The notes below the pieces were generated by a model. The model made no database searches. It was not told the origin of the DNA and saw only the letters and a list, made by a program, of their open reading frames with translations. A stretch of 64,000 nucleotides of DNA from Christiangramia portivictoriae DSM 23547 (GTDB lineage: Bacteria; Bacteroidota; Bacteroidia; Flavobacteriales; Flavobacteriaceae): assembly GCF_000423045.1 (NCBI RefSeq), contig NZ_KE383971.1, forward strand, positions 630,092 to 694,091, written 5' to 3'. Position numbers and translations under genes: made by a program. The first letter of the stretch is position 1, and each line of letters opens with the position of its first letter. Of this stretch, positions 8,332 to 18,258 are shown piece after piece.

Positions 8332-9609
8332 ATGAAACTTTGGGATAAGGGTATTTCAATAGATAAGAAGATCGAGCGATTTACCGTAGGGAATGATCGT
8401 GATCTCGATATGCATCTGGCAAATTATGATATACAGGCTTCAGCAGCTCACGCTAAAATGTTGGGAAAGGTGGGAATTCTGGACGGGCAGGAGGTGACTT
8501 CATTAGTTTCAGAATTGGAGCTTTTGAACCAGCAACTGGAAAACGGTGAATTTAGGATCGAAGAAGCATTTGAAGATGTACATTCAAAGATAGAATATGA
8601 GCTTACTTCCAAACTTGGGGATACCGGGAAAAAGATCCATACCGCAAGATCCCGGAATGACCAGGTTCTTGTAGCGCAGCAATTATACTTCAAGGAAAAT
8701 CTCCTGGAAATCTCCGGAAAAACGCGGAATCTAATCGACGTACTTTTAAAACTGGCAGAGGAACACAAGGAAAAATTACTTCCTGGCTATACGCATTTAC
8801 AGGTAGCAATGCCTTCATCTTTTGGTTTGTGGTTTTCGGCTTATGCAGAATTGTTAATAGATGATCTGTACTTACTCGATGCAGGCTTGAAGATCGTGGA
8901 TCAAAATCCGCTGGGATCTGCTGCCGGATATGGATCTTCATTTCCTATCGACAGAGAATTTACTACCAGGGAACTTGGTTTCTCAACTCAAAAATATAAT
9001 GTTGTAGCAGCCCAGATGAGTAGGGGGAAATGTGAGCGAACGGTCACTTCCAATATCTCTTCTCTTGCTAACACACTTTCCAGGTTTGCGATGGATATTT
9101 GTTTGTATATGAGTCAGAATTTTGATTTTATCACTTTTCCGGATGAACTGACAACAGGATCCAGCATCATGCCGCACAAGAAAAATCCGGATGTTTTCGA
9201 ACTGGTACGAGGAAAGTGTAACAAACTGCAGGCTATCGCCAATGAAATGATCCTAATCACCAATAATCTCCCCAGTGGTTATCACCGGGATTTTCAGCTC
9301 ATCAAGGAAAACAGTATCTATGCTGTTGAAAATATTAAGGAGATTCTCGATGTTTTCACTTATTCCATCAGCAAGATTATTGTGAAAAATATAAATATTG
9401 AGGACGAGAAGTATAAGTATCTATTTACCGTGGACAGTATCAATGAACTTGTGATAGGAGGAAAATCGTTTCGGGATGCTTACAGAATTATTGGAGAAAA
9501 GGTGCAGAGCAACACCTATGAAGCTACTGAAGGTATGCGGCATACTCACTCCGGTAGTAAGGATAATCTGAGTTTAAATTTGATCAGGACAAAACTACAA
9601 CAGTTATAA
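8332..9609 (+). CDS. argH: Argininosuccinate lyase
   Basis: Cleaves argininosuccinate to arginine and fumarate, the last step of the pathway. The protein has 425 residues, somewhat shorter than the usual 450-460. The family signature GSSIMPHKKNPD is near residue 280, and the HTARSRNDQV block lies near 102. It is the last gene of the arginine run and stands apart from argE by 162 bp that contains the inverted repeat. It ends at a strong bidirectional terminator shared with leuB. Confidence 0.94.
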   Translation: MKLWDKGISIDKKIERFTVGNDRDLDMHLANYDIQASAAHAKMLGKVGILDGQEVTSLVSELELLNQQLENGEFRIEEAFEDVHSKIEYELTSKLGDTGKKIHTARSRNDQVLVAQQLYFKENLLEISGKTRNLIDVLLKLAEEHKEKLLPGYTHLQVAMPSSFGLWFSAYAELLIDDLYLLDAGLKIVDQNPLGSAAGYGSSFPIDREFTTRELGFSTQKYNVVAAQMSRGKCERTVTSNISSLANTLSRFAMDICLYMSQNFDFITFPDELTTGSSIMPHKKNPDVFELVRGKCNKLQAIANEMILITNNLPSGYHRDFQLIKENSIYAVENIKEILDVFTYSISKIIVKNINIEDEKYKYLFTVDSINELVIGGKSFRDAYRIIGEKVQSNTYEATEGMRHTHSGSKDNLSLNLIRTKLQQL

Positions 9610-9613
9610 AAAC

Positions 9614-9654
9614 GACAGGCCTCCTGAAAAACCAATTTCCAGGAGGCTACTGTC
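9614..9654. terminator. Bidirectional terminator between argH and leuB
   Basis: GACAG 9614-9618 pairs with CTGTC 9650-9654, and GCCTCCTG 9619-9626 with CAGGAGGC 9640-9647, with a two-base bulge and a 13-base loop. A-rich flanks give U-runs on the minus side. It lies between two converging genes. Confidence 0.85.
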
Positions 9655-9673
9655 TACAAACATGAACTAAAAT

Positions 9674-10789
9674 TTAAATAATGGTCGTTTGACCTAAACT
9701 CAGATTTTCCTTGTTTACAATATGATTTTCAGTATCACTTATAACGCTTTCCAGAAAATCTCCAACCCTTTCGGTCGAGTAGTGATTATCTTTATTAATG
9801 TCTATCGTGCAGACGTTCAGTTTTAAGCTGAGGTCTACCGCCATTCGAACCGTTTCCGCTTCAGTTTTAAGTCCTAAATGATCCAGTAGCATCGCAGCAG
9901 AAAGTACAGATGCCAGAGGATTTGCAATTCCCTGCCCGGCAGCCTGAGGATAGGATCCATGAATAGGCTCAAAGAGTGCACTGCTATTCCCTACGGAAGC
10001 AGATTCCAGAAGCCCGATACTTCCACCAATTACACTTGCCTCATCTGAAATGATATCACCAAACATATTTTCAGTAAGAATAACATCGAATTGTCTGGGA
10101 TTCAGGATCATTTGCATAGCAGCATTGTCCACGAACAGGTAGTCTACTTTTACTTTAGGATACTGCCTGGCAATCTCAGTCACTGTTTTTCTCCACAAAC
10201 GGGATGTTTCCAGCACATTGGCTTTGTCTATAAGCGTTAGCTTGTTCCTCCTTGTTTCCGCAGCCTTGAAAGCGAGATGAGCAACGCGTTCAATTTCTTC
10301 TACGGAATATGCGCAGAGATCTGAAGCGCTTTGACCATCCACAGAAGTGCTTTTTTCACCAAAATAGATACCGCCGGTAAGTTCCCTGTAAATGATCATA
10401 TCTGCTCCTTCGATATGCTCTCTTTTAAGGGGAGACTGATGTATAAGACTTTCGTAAGCTTTAACAGGTCTAATATTAGCAAAAAGACCCAGTTCTTTTC
10501 TTAGACGCAGCAATCCCTGCTCCGGTCTTACTTTCGCAGAAGGATCAAGATCATATTTAGGATCACCAATAGCTCCAAAGAGTACGGCATGAGAACCTTT
10601 ACAGAGTTCCAGAGTTGATTCAGGCAGTGGTTCCCCGTACTTATCGATGGCAATGGCGCCAACATCGGCCTCCTCAAAATGAAATTCATGATCAAACCTA
10701 TCAGCAACAGCCTTCAGCACTTTTATGGACTGCTGCGTTATTTCGGGACCAATCCCGTCGCCGGGGAGTACAGCTATATTATATTTCAT
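9674..10789 (-). CDS. leuB: 3-isopropylmalate dehydrogenase
   Basis: NAD-dependent oxidative decarboxylase of the leucine pathway, 371 residues. N-terminal [10 protein letters not shown], the [21 protein letters not shown] block with the substrate-binding arginines, and [25 protein letters not shown]-like metal and cofactor region (here with GLLESAS) identify it. It is last in the order leuA-leuC-leuD-leuB, 9 bp after leuD, so it belongs to the same transcript. Confidence 0.95.
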   Translation of the reverse strand: [371 protein letters not shown]

Positions 10790-10798
10790 ATATTAATT

Positions 10799-11416
10799 TT
10801 ATAATGTTTCCTGTGCTACAGGTTCTTTGTCTTTACGTTTCTGCTCAAATTTTTTTATAGCTTCCAGCTTACTGGTTAGAAAATCTATATCATCATAACC
10901 ATTGATAAGGCAGGTCTTCTTGTAGGGATCTATGTCAAAATGTTCTTTTTCAGCAGTGCCTTCAATTTTGATAAATTGATTTTCCAGATCTATACTGAAT
11001 TTTTCCTGCGCATCTTTTTCTACGGAAGTAAAAAGTTGATGAAGAAAATCCGGACTCACCTGAACGGGCAGTAGTCCGTTATTCAAGGCATTACCTTTAA
11101 AAATATCTGCAAAGTAGCTGGAAACAACAGCTTTGAAACCATAAGCTTTTATCGCCCAGGCGGCATGTTCCCGACTTGATCCACATCCAAAATTATTTCC
11201 TGCGATCAAAATGGAACCAGAAAACCGGGTTTGATTCAATACAAATCCGCTGTTTGGATCTCCATTTTTATCGTATCGCCAATCTCTGAAAAGATTTTCA
11301 CCAAAACCAGCTTTGTCTGTCGCTTTAAGAAATCGCGCAGGAATGATCTGGTCTGTATCCACATTTTCGGTATCCAGAGGAACGGCCGTATCTGTAAAAG
11401 TTATAAATTTTTCCAT
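10799..11416 (-). CDS. leuD: 3-isopropylmalate dehydratase small subunit
   Basis: Swivel-domain subunit of isopropylmalate isomerase, 205 residues. The family marks [13 protein letters not shown] near 18-31 and [16 protein letters not shown] near 73-88 are both present. It pairs with LeuC to interconvert 2- and 3-isopropylmalate. Its start overlaps the leuC stop by one base and leuB follows 9 bp downstream. The C-terminal tail is lysine- and glutamate-rich. Confidence 0.95.
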   Translation of the reverse strand: MEKFITFTDTAVPLDTENVDTDQIIPARFLKATDKAGFGENLFRDWRYDKNGDPNSGFVLNQTRFSGSILIAGNNFGCGSSREHAAWAIKAYGFKAVVSSYFADIFKGNALNNGLLPVQVSPDFLHQLFTSVEKDAQEKFSIDLENQFIKIEGTAEKEHFDIDPYKKTCLINGYDDIDFLTSKLEAIKKFEQKRKDKEPVAQETL

Positions 11417-12798
11417 TAGTTGAATGTTAGCGTATAATCTGAAATTTTACCAGAAATAGCGGTCGCAGCGGCAGTTAGCGGACTTGCCAGGATAGTTCTG
11501 GAACCGGGTCCCTGTCTTCCTTCAAAATTTCTGTTGCTCGTAGACACGCAATATTCACCTTCTGGGATCTTGTCATCATTCATCGCCAGACATGCCGAGC
11601 ATCCAGGCTGTCGCAAAGTGAAACCAGCCTCTTCAAAAATCCTGTCAAGCCCTTCTTCTTTGATCTGTAAGGCAACCTGCTGGCTTCCCGGCACGATCAG
11701 AGCGTTCACATTGTCGGCTTTTTTCTTACCCTTGATATAAGAAGCCGCAACTCTGAAATCTTCGATGCGAGAGTTGGTACAACTACCTATAAAAATATAA
11801 TTGATAGGTTTTTCCAGTAATCTTTCACCGGGTGAAAAGTTCATATAGGCCAAAGCCTTGGCATCGCTTTTATTTCCTTCCACAGGTATACTTCCGGTAA
11901 GCTTGATTCCCATTCCCGGGTTAGTACCATAGGTGATCATGGGTTCGATATCTTCCGCTTCAAACGAATATTCCTGGTCAAATTCGGCGCCTGCATCAGT
12001 TTTTAGGGTTTTCCAATAAGTGGTCATTTTATCAAATTCATCGCCCTTAGGAGCAAACTCTCTGCCTTCCACGTAATCTATCGTGGTTTGATCTGGAGCA
12101 ATAAGGCCACCACGAGCTCCCATTTCTATGCTCATGTTACATACCGTCATTCGACCTTCCATAGACATTTCTTCGAATACATCTCCAGCGTATTCACAAA
12201 AATATCCTGTGCCTGAATTGGTGCCCAGCTTACTAATGATATACAGGATCACATCTTTAGGTAAAACTCCCTTTTTCAGTTTTCCATTTACATTCACCCG
12301 CAATTTTTTTGGCTTTTGTACCAGCAGGCACTGGCTTGCAAACACCTGGGTTACCTGGCTGGTTCCAATTCCGAAGGCGATCGTACCAAAAGCGCCATGT
12401 GTAGAGGTATGACTGTCACCGCAAACGATGGTCATGCCCGGTTGAGTGATTCCCAGCTCCGGAGCCATGACGTGAACGATCCCGTTAAATGGATGCCCCA
12501 ATCCGTACAAAGCGATGTCATTTTCTGCACAATTCTGGCTAAGCTCTTTCAACTGCTTTCTGGATAGCAGATCTCTAACCGGTAAATGTTGATCCAGGGT
12601 TGGCGTATTATGATCTGCCGTAGCAACGATCTGTGCGGGCCGAAACACAGGGATGTTTCTTTCTTTTAATTCATTGAAAGCCTGTGGACTGGTCACTTCA
12701 TGTATCAGGTGTTTGTCGATATACAAAATGTCCGGTCCATCCGGGATGCTTTCCACCACATGGGCATCCCATATTTTATCGAATAAAGTTTTCTTCAT
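11416..12798 (-). CDS. leuC: 3-isopropylmalate dehydratase large subunit
   Basis: Aconitase-family catalytic subunit, 460 residues. The 4Fe-4S cluster ligands are visible as one cysteine in [13 protein letters not shown] and two in [24 protein letters not shown] is another family block. It acts with LeuD. It follows leuA by 6 bp and overlaps leuD by one base, consistent with an operon. Confidence 0.95.
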   Translation of the reverse strand: MKKTLFDKIWDAHVVESIPDGPDILYIDKHLIHEVTSPQAFNELKERNIPVFRPAQIVATADHNTPTLDQHLPVRDLLSRKQLKELSQNCAENDIALYGLGHPFNGIVHVMAPELGITQPGMTIVCGDSHTSTHGAFGTIAFGIGTSQVTQVFASQCLLVQKPKKLRVNVNGKLKKGVLPKDVILYIISKLGTNSGTGYFCEYAGDVFEEMSMEGRMTVCNMSIEMGARGGLIAPDQTTIDYVEGREFAPKGDEFDKMTTYWKTLKTDAGAEFDQEYSFEAEDIEPMITYGTNPGMGIKLTGSIPVEGNKSDAKALAYMNFSPGERLLEKPINYIFIGSCTNSRIEDFRVAASYIKGKKKADNVNALIVPGSQQVALQIKEEGLDRIFEEAGFTLRQPGCSACLAMNDDKIPEGEYCVSTSNRNFEGRQGPGSRTILASPLTAAATAISGKISDYTLTFN

Positions 12799-12804
12799 GA
12801 CTAA

Positions 12805-13977
12805 TCAGGCAATTGCACGTGAATTCTTTCTGAAGATATCCATGATCGTATGTATATCGGTATCTGCCACCTGTTTCTTCGCATCTGCAAAGCTCAGGAA
12901 CTCCAGGTATACATGATCCAGTTCAATTTTAGTAAGATCATAACCCATTTTTTTAGCTTTGTAGGCCAGTGCTGCCCTCCCGCTACGGGCGGTCAAAACA
13001 ATAGCCGACTCGGTTACCCCGACATCGGCTGGATTAATGATTTCATAGGTTTCTCTGTTCTTGATGACGCCATCCTGGTGGATTCCAGAACTATGCGCAA
13101 ATGCATTGGCTCCCACAATGGCTTTATTCGGCTGGACGAACATGCCCATTTCTCTAGAGACCATATTGCTGGTGTCGTATAACAATTGCGGATTAATAGC
13201 TGTATTCAAATCAAGATATGGGTGTTGCCTAAGGATCATGACGACCTCTTCCAGTGCAGTATTCCCGGCACGTTCCCCAATTCCATTGATGGTGCATTCT
13301 ATTTGCCTGGCTCCGTTCGTTATCCCGGCAATTGCGTTGGCAGTAGCCAGTCCAAGGTCATTATGACAATGACAGGAGATGATCACGTTTTCGATCCCGG
13401 CTACATGTTCTTTTAAATACTTTATTTTTTTACCGTATTCTTCAGGCAGGCAGTATCCTGTAGTATCAGGAATGTTTAGAACGGTAGCGCCATTCTTCAC
13501 TGCTTCAGTACAAACTTCTGCCAGGAATTCGTTCTCGGTTCTACCGGCATCTTCCGCATAGAATTCTACATCATCTACGAAGCTCTTGGCGTAAGCCACA
13601 GCCTCACCAGCTCTTTCAATGATTTCGGGACGACTGGATTTGAACTTATATTTTATATGGGAGTCTGATGTTCCAATTCCTGTATGAATACGTGGCTTTC
13701 TGGCAAATTTAAGCGCATCTGCCGCTACCTTAATGTCATTTTTCACAGCACGGGTTAAACCACAAACACTTGCATTTTTTACAAGTTTTGAAATTTCAGT
13801 TACAGATTGAAAGTCGCCGGGACTTGAGACCGGGAAACCAGCTTCGATCACATCAACACCAAGTTCATCGAGTCGGGCAGCGATCTTCTTCTTCTGTTCC
13901 GTATTCAGTTTGCAGCCGGGGACTTGTTCTCCGTCCCTCAATGTAGTGTCAAAAATTTCTACCTTTTCAGTACGCAT
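12805..13977 (-). CDS. leuA: 2-isopropylmalate synthase, short form
   Basis: Condenses acetyl-CoA and 2-ketoisovalerate, the first step of leucine synthesis. The TIM-barrel start [14 protein letters not shown] (residues 9-22) and the metal ligands in [13 protein letters not shown] (HxH) near 200 are clear. At 390 residues it lacks the C-terminal LeuA dimer domain that binds leucine in the 500-plus-residue enzymes. Feedback control by leucine through that domain is therefore not expected. Citramalate and homocitrate synthases are relatives, but the leuCDB neighbours favour isopropylmalate synthase. Confidence 0.9.
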   Translation of the reverse strand: MRTEKVEIFDTTLRDGEQVPGCKLNTEQKKKIAARLDELGVDVIEAGFPVSSPGDFQSVTEISKLVKNASVCGLTRAVKNDIKVAADALKFARKPRIHTGIGTSDSHIKYKFKSSRPEIIERAGEAVAYAKSFVDDVEFYAEDAGRTENEFLAEVCTEAVKNGATVLNIPDTTGYCLPEEYGKKIKYLKEHVAGIENVIISCHCHNDLGLATANAIAGITNGARQIECTINGIGERAGNTALEEVVMILRQHPYLDLNTAINPQLLYDTSNMVSREMGMFVQPNKAIVGANAFAHSSGIHQDGVIKNRETYEIINPADVGVTESAIVLTARSGRAALAYKAKKMGYDLTKIELDHVYLEFLSFADAKKQVADTDIHTIMDIFRKNSRAIA

Positions 13978-14073
13978 GTGAGATTTATTTTACTTTATCT
14001 TTAACTAATGTATCAGTCTCACTACAAGTTTTCCGGTCATAGCATACAGATGTTACAGTAATTAAAACGAAGT

Positions 14074-14101
14074 GAAAAGTATATAAATAACTGAAAAACA
14101 A
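14074..14101 (-). promoter_or_regulatory. Candidate leu operon promoter
   Basis: On the minus strand TTG (complement of 14099-14101) is followed after 17 nt by TACTTTTC (complement of 14074-14081), one base off the Bacteroidota -7 consensus TAnnTTTG. It would give a leader of about 90 nt for leuA. Confidence 0.4.
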
Positions 14102-14125
14102 TTAACTAGTAAACCTGATTTTACA

Positions 14126-15670
14126 ATGACCAATGATTTAACCGAAAACCTGTTTTCTTTGATCAAATCTTTATCTGCTTCAGAAAAAAGACAGTTTTCA
14201 CTTTATGTTGGAAGAATTGGGGTGAATTCAGATTCAAAATTTCTGAATTTATACAAAGTGATTTCCAGGCAGAAAAAATATAATGAGGCTGAAATTCTTC
14301 AGAATACCAGCATTACCAAGCTGCAGCTATCCAATGTAAAAACACATCTCTATAAGCAGCTTTTGATTTCACTCAGGCTCAATCCTGCACACCAGAGTAT
14401 TCCGGTTCAGATTCGTGAACAACTGGATTTCGCCTATATTCTGTATCATAAAGGACTATATAAGCAGAGTTTAAAATTGCTGGATAAAGTGAAGTCGCTG
14501 GCGCTGAATTTCGAGGAAAAAAACCTGGCTTACGAAGTGCTGGAACTTGAAAAGATCATAGAGTCACAGTACATCACGAGGAGTATGAATAACAGGGCTG
14601 AGATCCTTATTCGGGAAACCCGGGAGATAAGTGCACTTAACTCCTTATGGGGAGATCTTTCCAATCTCTCCCTCGAGCTTTATGCGATATTCCTGAAGCA
14701 GGGTTATTGCCGAACAGAAGAGGAGGCCATAGCTATCAAAAAATTTTTTAAAAATCAGCTTCCGGAATATACCATTTCGGCATTAGGGTTCAGAGAAAAA
14801 TTATGGGTGTACAAATCTCATTTATGGTATAGTTTTCTAATTCAGGACTTTTTGGGCTGTTACCGGTATTCCATGAAATGGAAGGAGCTTTTTGTGGAAT
14901 ATGATCAAATGATCACCGTGCATCCCGTTTCCTACCTCAAAGGCAATCATTATCTGCTGGAATCCCTGTTTTATTTGAATCATACAGATCTTTTCGAAAA
15001 GACCCTGATACAGCTGGAAAGTTCATTAAGAGATGCGCAGATCCCGCACAATGATAACATAGCTGCACTATCCTTTCTATATGTGTATTCCAATAAACTG
15101 AACTTAAGGTTTATGAAAGGCGAATTTGGAAATAACCAGGAGCTGGTCAAAAAAATTACAGATAAGATCGCCAAATTCAAAGGCAGGCTTGATGAGCATC
15201 ATGTCATGGTATTTTATTATAAAATCGCCTGTTTGTATTTTGGTGATGGAGATCACAAAAAGTGTATCGCATTTCTCAAGAAGATCATCTCCAATAAATC
15301 ACTGGCCATGAGGGAGGATCTTATGTGCTTTTCCCGAATTCTCAATCTGGTAGCGCATTATGAGGCCGGGCTCGATTATCATCTGGATCATCTGATCAAG
15401 TCAACCTATAAATTCCTTATCAGAATGGACGATCTGCACGAAGTTCAGAAGGAAATGATCAAATTTTTGAGAAAGCTACCCGATGTTTCACCATTGGATA
15501 TCAGGGATGAATTTAAAAAATTGCATGCTGTACTCAAAGTTTTCGAGCAGCATCCCTATGAAAGAAGGGCTTTTTTATACCTTGACATCATAAGCTGGCT
15601 GGAAAGTAATATTGAGAATGTTCCGGTTCAAACGATCATTCAGCAGAAAACAGCCGCATCCTCACGTTAA
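14126..15670 (+). CDS. Helical-repeat protein of unknown function
   Basis: A 514-residue soluble protein with no signal peptide and no membrane segment. I do not recognise a named family. The sequence is almost wholly predicted helical, with repeated patterns of paired amphipathic helices (for example YHKGLYKQSLKLLDKVKSLA near 112-131) that resemble TPR-type repeats. The N-terminus (LFSLIKSLSASEKRQFSLYV) reads like a short DNA- or protein-binding helical unit. It is divergent from the leu operon and ends 8 bp before an EamA transporter gene. A scaffold or regulatory role is possible but not shown by the sequence. Confidence 0.8.
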   Translation: MTNDLTENLFSLIKSLSASEKRQFSLYVGRIGVNSDSKFLNLYKVISRQKKYNEAEILQNTSITKLQLSNVKTHLYKQLLISLRLNPAHQSIPVQIREQLDFAYILYHKGLYKQSLKLLDKVKSLALNFEEKNLAYEVLELEKIIESQYITRSMNNRAEILIRETREISALNSLWGDLSNLSLELYAIFLKQGYCRTEEEAIAIKKFFKNQLPEYTISALGFREKLWVYKSHLWYSFLIQDFLGCYRYSMKWKELFVEYDQMITVHPVSYLKGNHYLLESLFYLNHTDLFEKTLIQLESSLRDAQIPHNDNIAALSFLYVYSNKLNLRFMKGEFGNNQELVKKITDKIAKFKGRLDEHHVMVFYYKIACLYFGDGDHKKCIAFLKKIISNKSLAMREDLMCFSRILNLVAHYEAGLDYHLDHLIKSTYKFLIRMDDLHEVQKEMIKFLRKLPDVSPLDIRDEFKKLHAVLKVFEQHPYERRAFLYLDIISWLESNIENVPVQTIIQQKTAASSR

Positions 15671-15678
15671 TTCCAACT

Positions 15679-16557
15679 ATGAGTTCACCAAAATCTGGTA
15701 ATATTTCGAATATTCTTATGCTCAACCTGGCCGTGCTGCTTATTAGTACATCAGGAGCCTTAGGTCGTTACATCACTCTGGATCCCATAATCACCATTTT
15801 CTACCGCTGTGTGCTGGCCGCTATGATTTTTTATGGCTACTGTAAGTGGCAGGGCATAAGCCTGAAGATTAGCTCCAAAAAAGATAAACTTAAAGTGATT
15901 TCTGGCGGAGTTCTCATGGGGGCACACTGGGTGACCTATTTCTATTCCCTTCAATATTCCAGCGTAGCCATAGCTTTGTTATCTTTATTCACATACCCGG
16001 TAATCACTGCATTTCTGGAGCCACTATTGTTTAAAATCCGATTTAATAAGATTCATGTAGGTCTGGGTTTTTTAGTGTTGTTCGGGGTGTATTTTCTAAG
16101 TCCCGATTTCGATCTTCAGAATAACTCATTCATCGCTGTACTCTTCGGAATAGCATCTGCTGTGTTTTATGCTCTTCGGAATTTGCTAATGAAAAAGGAG
16201 ATCGAGCGTTATGATGGTTCCACATTGATGTTCTACCAGATCTTGGTGGTCGCTTTAGTGCTATCTCCCGCACTGTTTTATTCTGAAATTGCCAATATCC
16301 TGGAACAGTGGAAACCACTTCTTACGCTGGCCTTACTCACAACCTGTATTGGGCATACCTTGTTTCTGAAGAGTTTTAAAAATTTCAGTATTACGGCCGC
16401 CAGTATTATGAGTAGCATACAGCCTGTTTATGGCATCGCGCTCGGTGCTATCTTTCTAAATGAAATACCATCAGCAAAAACCATGATTGGTGGTTCATTG
16501 ATCATAGGTGCCGTGATTGTGGAAAGCCTGAGTTCTTTGAGAACTTCAAAGAAATAA
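15679..16557 (+). CDS. EamA/DMT-superfamily transporter
   Basis: A 292-residue inner-membrane protein with about ten hydrophobic segments arranged as two EamA halves (RhaT/YdcZ-like). The second half has the usual small-residue-rich helices and ends with an EIPSAKTMIGGSLIIGAVIVE stretch. Substrate unknown; the family exports or imports amino acids, sugars or metabolites. It starts 8 bp after the helical-repeat gene, so the two are probably co-transcribed, and it ends at a terminator. Confidence 0.85.
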   Translation: MSSPKSGNISNILMLNLAVLLISTSGALGRYITLDPIITIFYRCVLAAMIFYGYCKWQGISLKISSKKDKLKVISGGVLMGAHWVTYFYSLQYSSVAIALLSLFTYPVITAFLEPLLFKIRFNKIHVGLGFLVLFGVYFLSPDFDLQNNSFIAVLFGIASAVFYALRNLLMKKEIERYDGSTLMFYQILVVALVLSPALFYSEIANILEQWKPLLTLALLTTCIGHTLFLKSFKNFSITAASIMSSIQPVYGIALGAIFLNEIPSAKTMIGGSLIIGAVIVESLSSLRTSKK

Positions 16558-16569
16558 CAGCGCATAAAA

Positions 16570-16591
16570 AAGCCACCAATAAAGGTGGCTT
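16570..16591. terminator. Terminator between EamA gene and ypfJ-like gene
   Basis: AAGCCACC 16570-16577 pairs with GGTGGCTT 16584-16591 around a six-base loop, with A-runs on the left, giving a U-run on the minus strand. Convergent genes share it. Confidence 0.8.
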
Positions 16592-16610
16592 CGATATGAC
16601 TTGGTTGCAG

Positions 16611-17456
16611 TTAGTTTAAAACTTCTTTGAAAGTATCTCCCTGTCTAATGTCTCCGGTTCTGTATCCTCGCATGAACCAGGATTTACGTTGCTCTGAAGT
16701 TCCATGCGTAAACGAATCTGGATTCACCCGTCCACTGGTTCGTTTCTGGATGGCGTCATCACCCACAGCGTTTGCTGCACTTAGTGCTTCCTCGATATCT
16801 CCTTCACTCAAATACTGCTGATTCTCCTTGGTCCAAACACCTGCATAAAAGTCGGCTTGGAGCTCAAGTGCTACAGATAATTCATTAGCTTCGGTCTGAC
16901 TTGATTGTCGCTGGAGATTTCGAACTTTTCCGGCCGTTCCCATTAAATGTTGGACATGGTGACCTACTTCATGAGCCATTACATAGGCAACTGCGTAGTC
17001 ACCACCTTTGGCACCAAATCTTTGTCTCAATTGATCGAAGAAGGTAAGGTCCATATAGATTTTCTGATCTGCAGGACAGTAAAAAGGGCCGCTGGCAGAG
17101 GATGCACCACCGCAGGCAGTTTGAACAGCATCACTAAAAAGAACCAGACCTGGTTCCTGGTAATTTATATTATTCTCGGCAAAAATATCATTCCATACAT
17201 CTTCAGTATCAGCAAGAACGGTAGCAACAAAGTCACCCATCTCCTTTTCTTCCGCAGTAAGTTCACGCGATTCAGTCTGGGAACTGCCAGAACCTTCCAG
17301 TTGTTGTAAAACTGAAACATCGCCATCACTTAGAATAAATTGAGCGATCACGAAAATAACACCAATAATTCCTCCACCGGCAATTAATTTACCTTTACCT
17401 GAGGAACCTCTGCGATCCTCTACATTCCCGCTTTGTCTACGACCTTGCCATTTCAT
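16611..17456 (-). CDS. ypfJ: Neutral zinc metallopeptidase, YpfJ family
   Basis: A 281-residue protein. The N-terminus MKWQGRRQSGNVEDRRG is typical of the family, followed by a single membrane segment (about 25-45), a low-complexity linker and a zincin domain with HEVGHHVQHLMG (HExxH) around 165. A downstream glutamate in ELQADFYAGVW probably completes the zinc site. The substrate is unknown in this family. It is on the same strand as the pseudouridine synthase and panB, 50 bp downstream, and may share their transcript. Confidence 0.9.
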   Translation of the reverse strand: MKWQGRRQSGNVEDRRGSSGKGKLIAGGGIIGVIFVIAQFILSDGDVSVLQQLEGSGSSQTESRELTAEEKEMGDFVATVLADTEDVWNDIFAENNINYQEPGLVLFSDAVQTACGGASSASGPFYCPADQKIYMDLTFFDQLRQRFGAKGGDYAVAYVMAHEVGHHVQHLMGTAGKVRNLQRQSSQTEANELSVALELQADFYAGVWTKENQQYLSEGDIEEALSAANAVGDDAIQKRTSGRVNPDSFTHGTSEQRKSWFMRGYRTGDIRQGDTFKEVLN

Positions 17457-17506
17457 ATTTAGATATTTTGGTTAAAAATAGTAAAAAGGCAGAATGTAAA
17501 TTCTAA

Positions 17507-18211
17507 TTATATCATAATTGCATCCCAGATGGGATCTTTTGGGGGAGGAGCGGTGATGTGGATTTCTTCTTTTTTTACAGGATGGATAAACCTCAATTCT
17601 CTTGAATGAAGATGTATGCTTGCATCGCGGTTACTCCTGTCAAATCCATATTTAAGATCTCCTTTTATAGGACATCCAATGGCCGATAACTGGCTCCTGA
17701 TTTGATGATGTCTGCCGGTATGAAGGTCGATTTCCAGAACATAGTACCTGTCAAGTTCTTTGATTAGTTGGTAGTCAAGGATCGCCTTTTTCGAGTCTGG
17801 AACTTCATTCTTATGAGCATAGGATTTATTCTGCTTGGAGTTCCTTTTCATGAAGTGAATAAGTTCACCACTTTGTTTTGGCGGTTTCTCCTTAACCACG
17901 GCCCAATAGGTTTTTTTCGCGTCTTTATTCTGAAATAATTTATTAAGTCTTGGCAGCGCTTTTGATGTCTTCGAAAACAATACGATCCCGCTGGTAGGCC
18001 TGTCGAGCCTGTGTACCACGCCTAGATACACATTTCCTGGTTTATTATATTTTTCCTTGATATAACTTTTCACCACTTCAGAAAGCGGTTTGTCCCCGGT
18101 TTTATCTCCCTGAACAATATCGCCTGGTCTTTTGTTAACGATAATGATATGATTATCCTCATGCAGCACCTGCAGATTGTCCTTCGTGGAAATAATTTTA
18201 TCTGAAGCCAA
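17507..18211 (-). CDS. RluA-family pseudouridine synthase
   Basis: A 234-residue RNA pseudouridine synthase. The catalytic motif GVVHRLDRPTSG (HRLDR with the nucleophilic Asp) is near residue 65, followed by the usual LHTGRHHQIRSQL segment near 165-177. There is no N-terminal S4 RNA-binding domain, as in the short RluA/TruC-like members. The target base in tRNA or rRNA cannot be assigned. It lies 47 bp downstream of panB. Confidence 0.9.
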   Translation of the reverse strand: MASDKIISTKDNLQVLHEDNHIIIVNKRPGDIVQGDKTGDKPLSEVVKSYIKEKYNKPGNVYLGVVHRLDRPTSGIVLFSKTSKALPRLNKLFQNKDAKKTYWAVVKEKPPKQSGELIHFMKRNSKQNKSYAHKNEVPDSKKAILDYQLIKELDRYYVLEIDLHTGRHHQIRSQLSAIGCPIKGDLKYGFDRSNRDASIHLHSRELRFIHPVKKEEIHITAPPPKDPIWDAIMI

Positions 18212-18258
18212 AATTTAAATATTGTTGAAAACGTAAAAGCTCAATTGATGGTTCTGGA

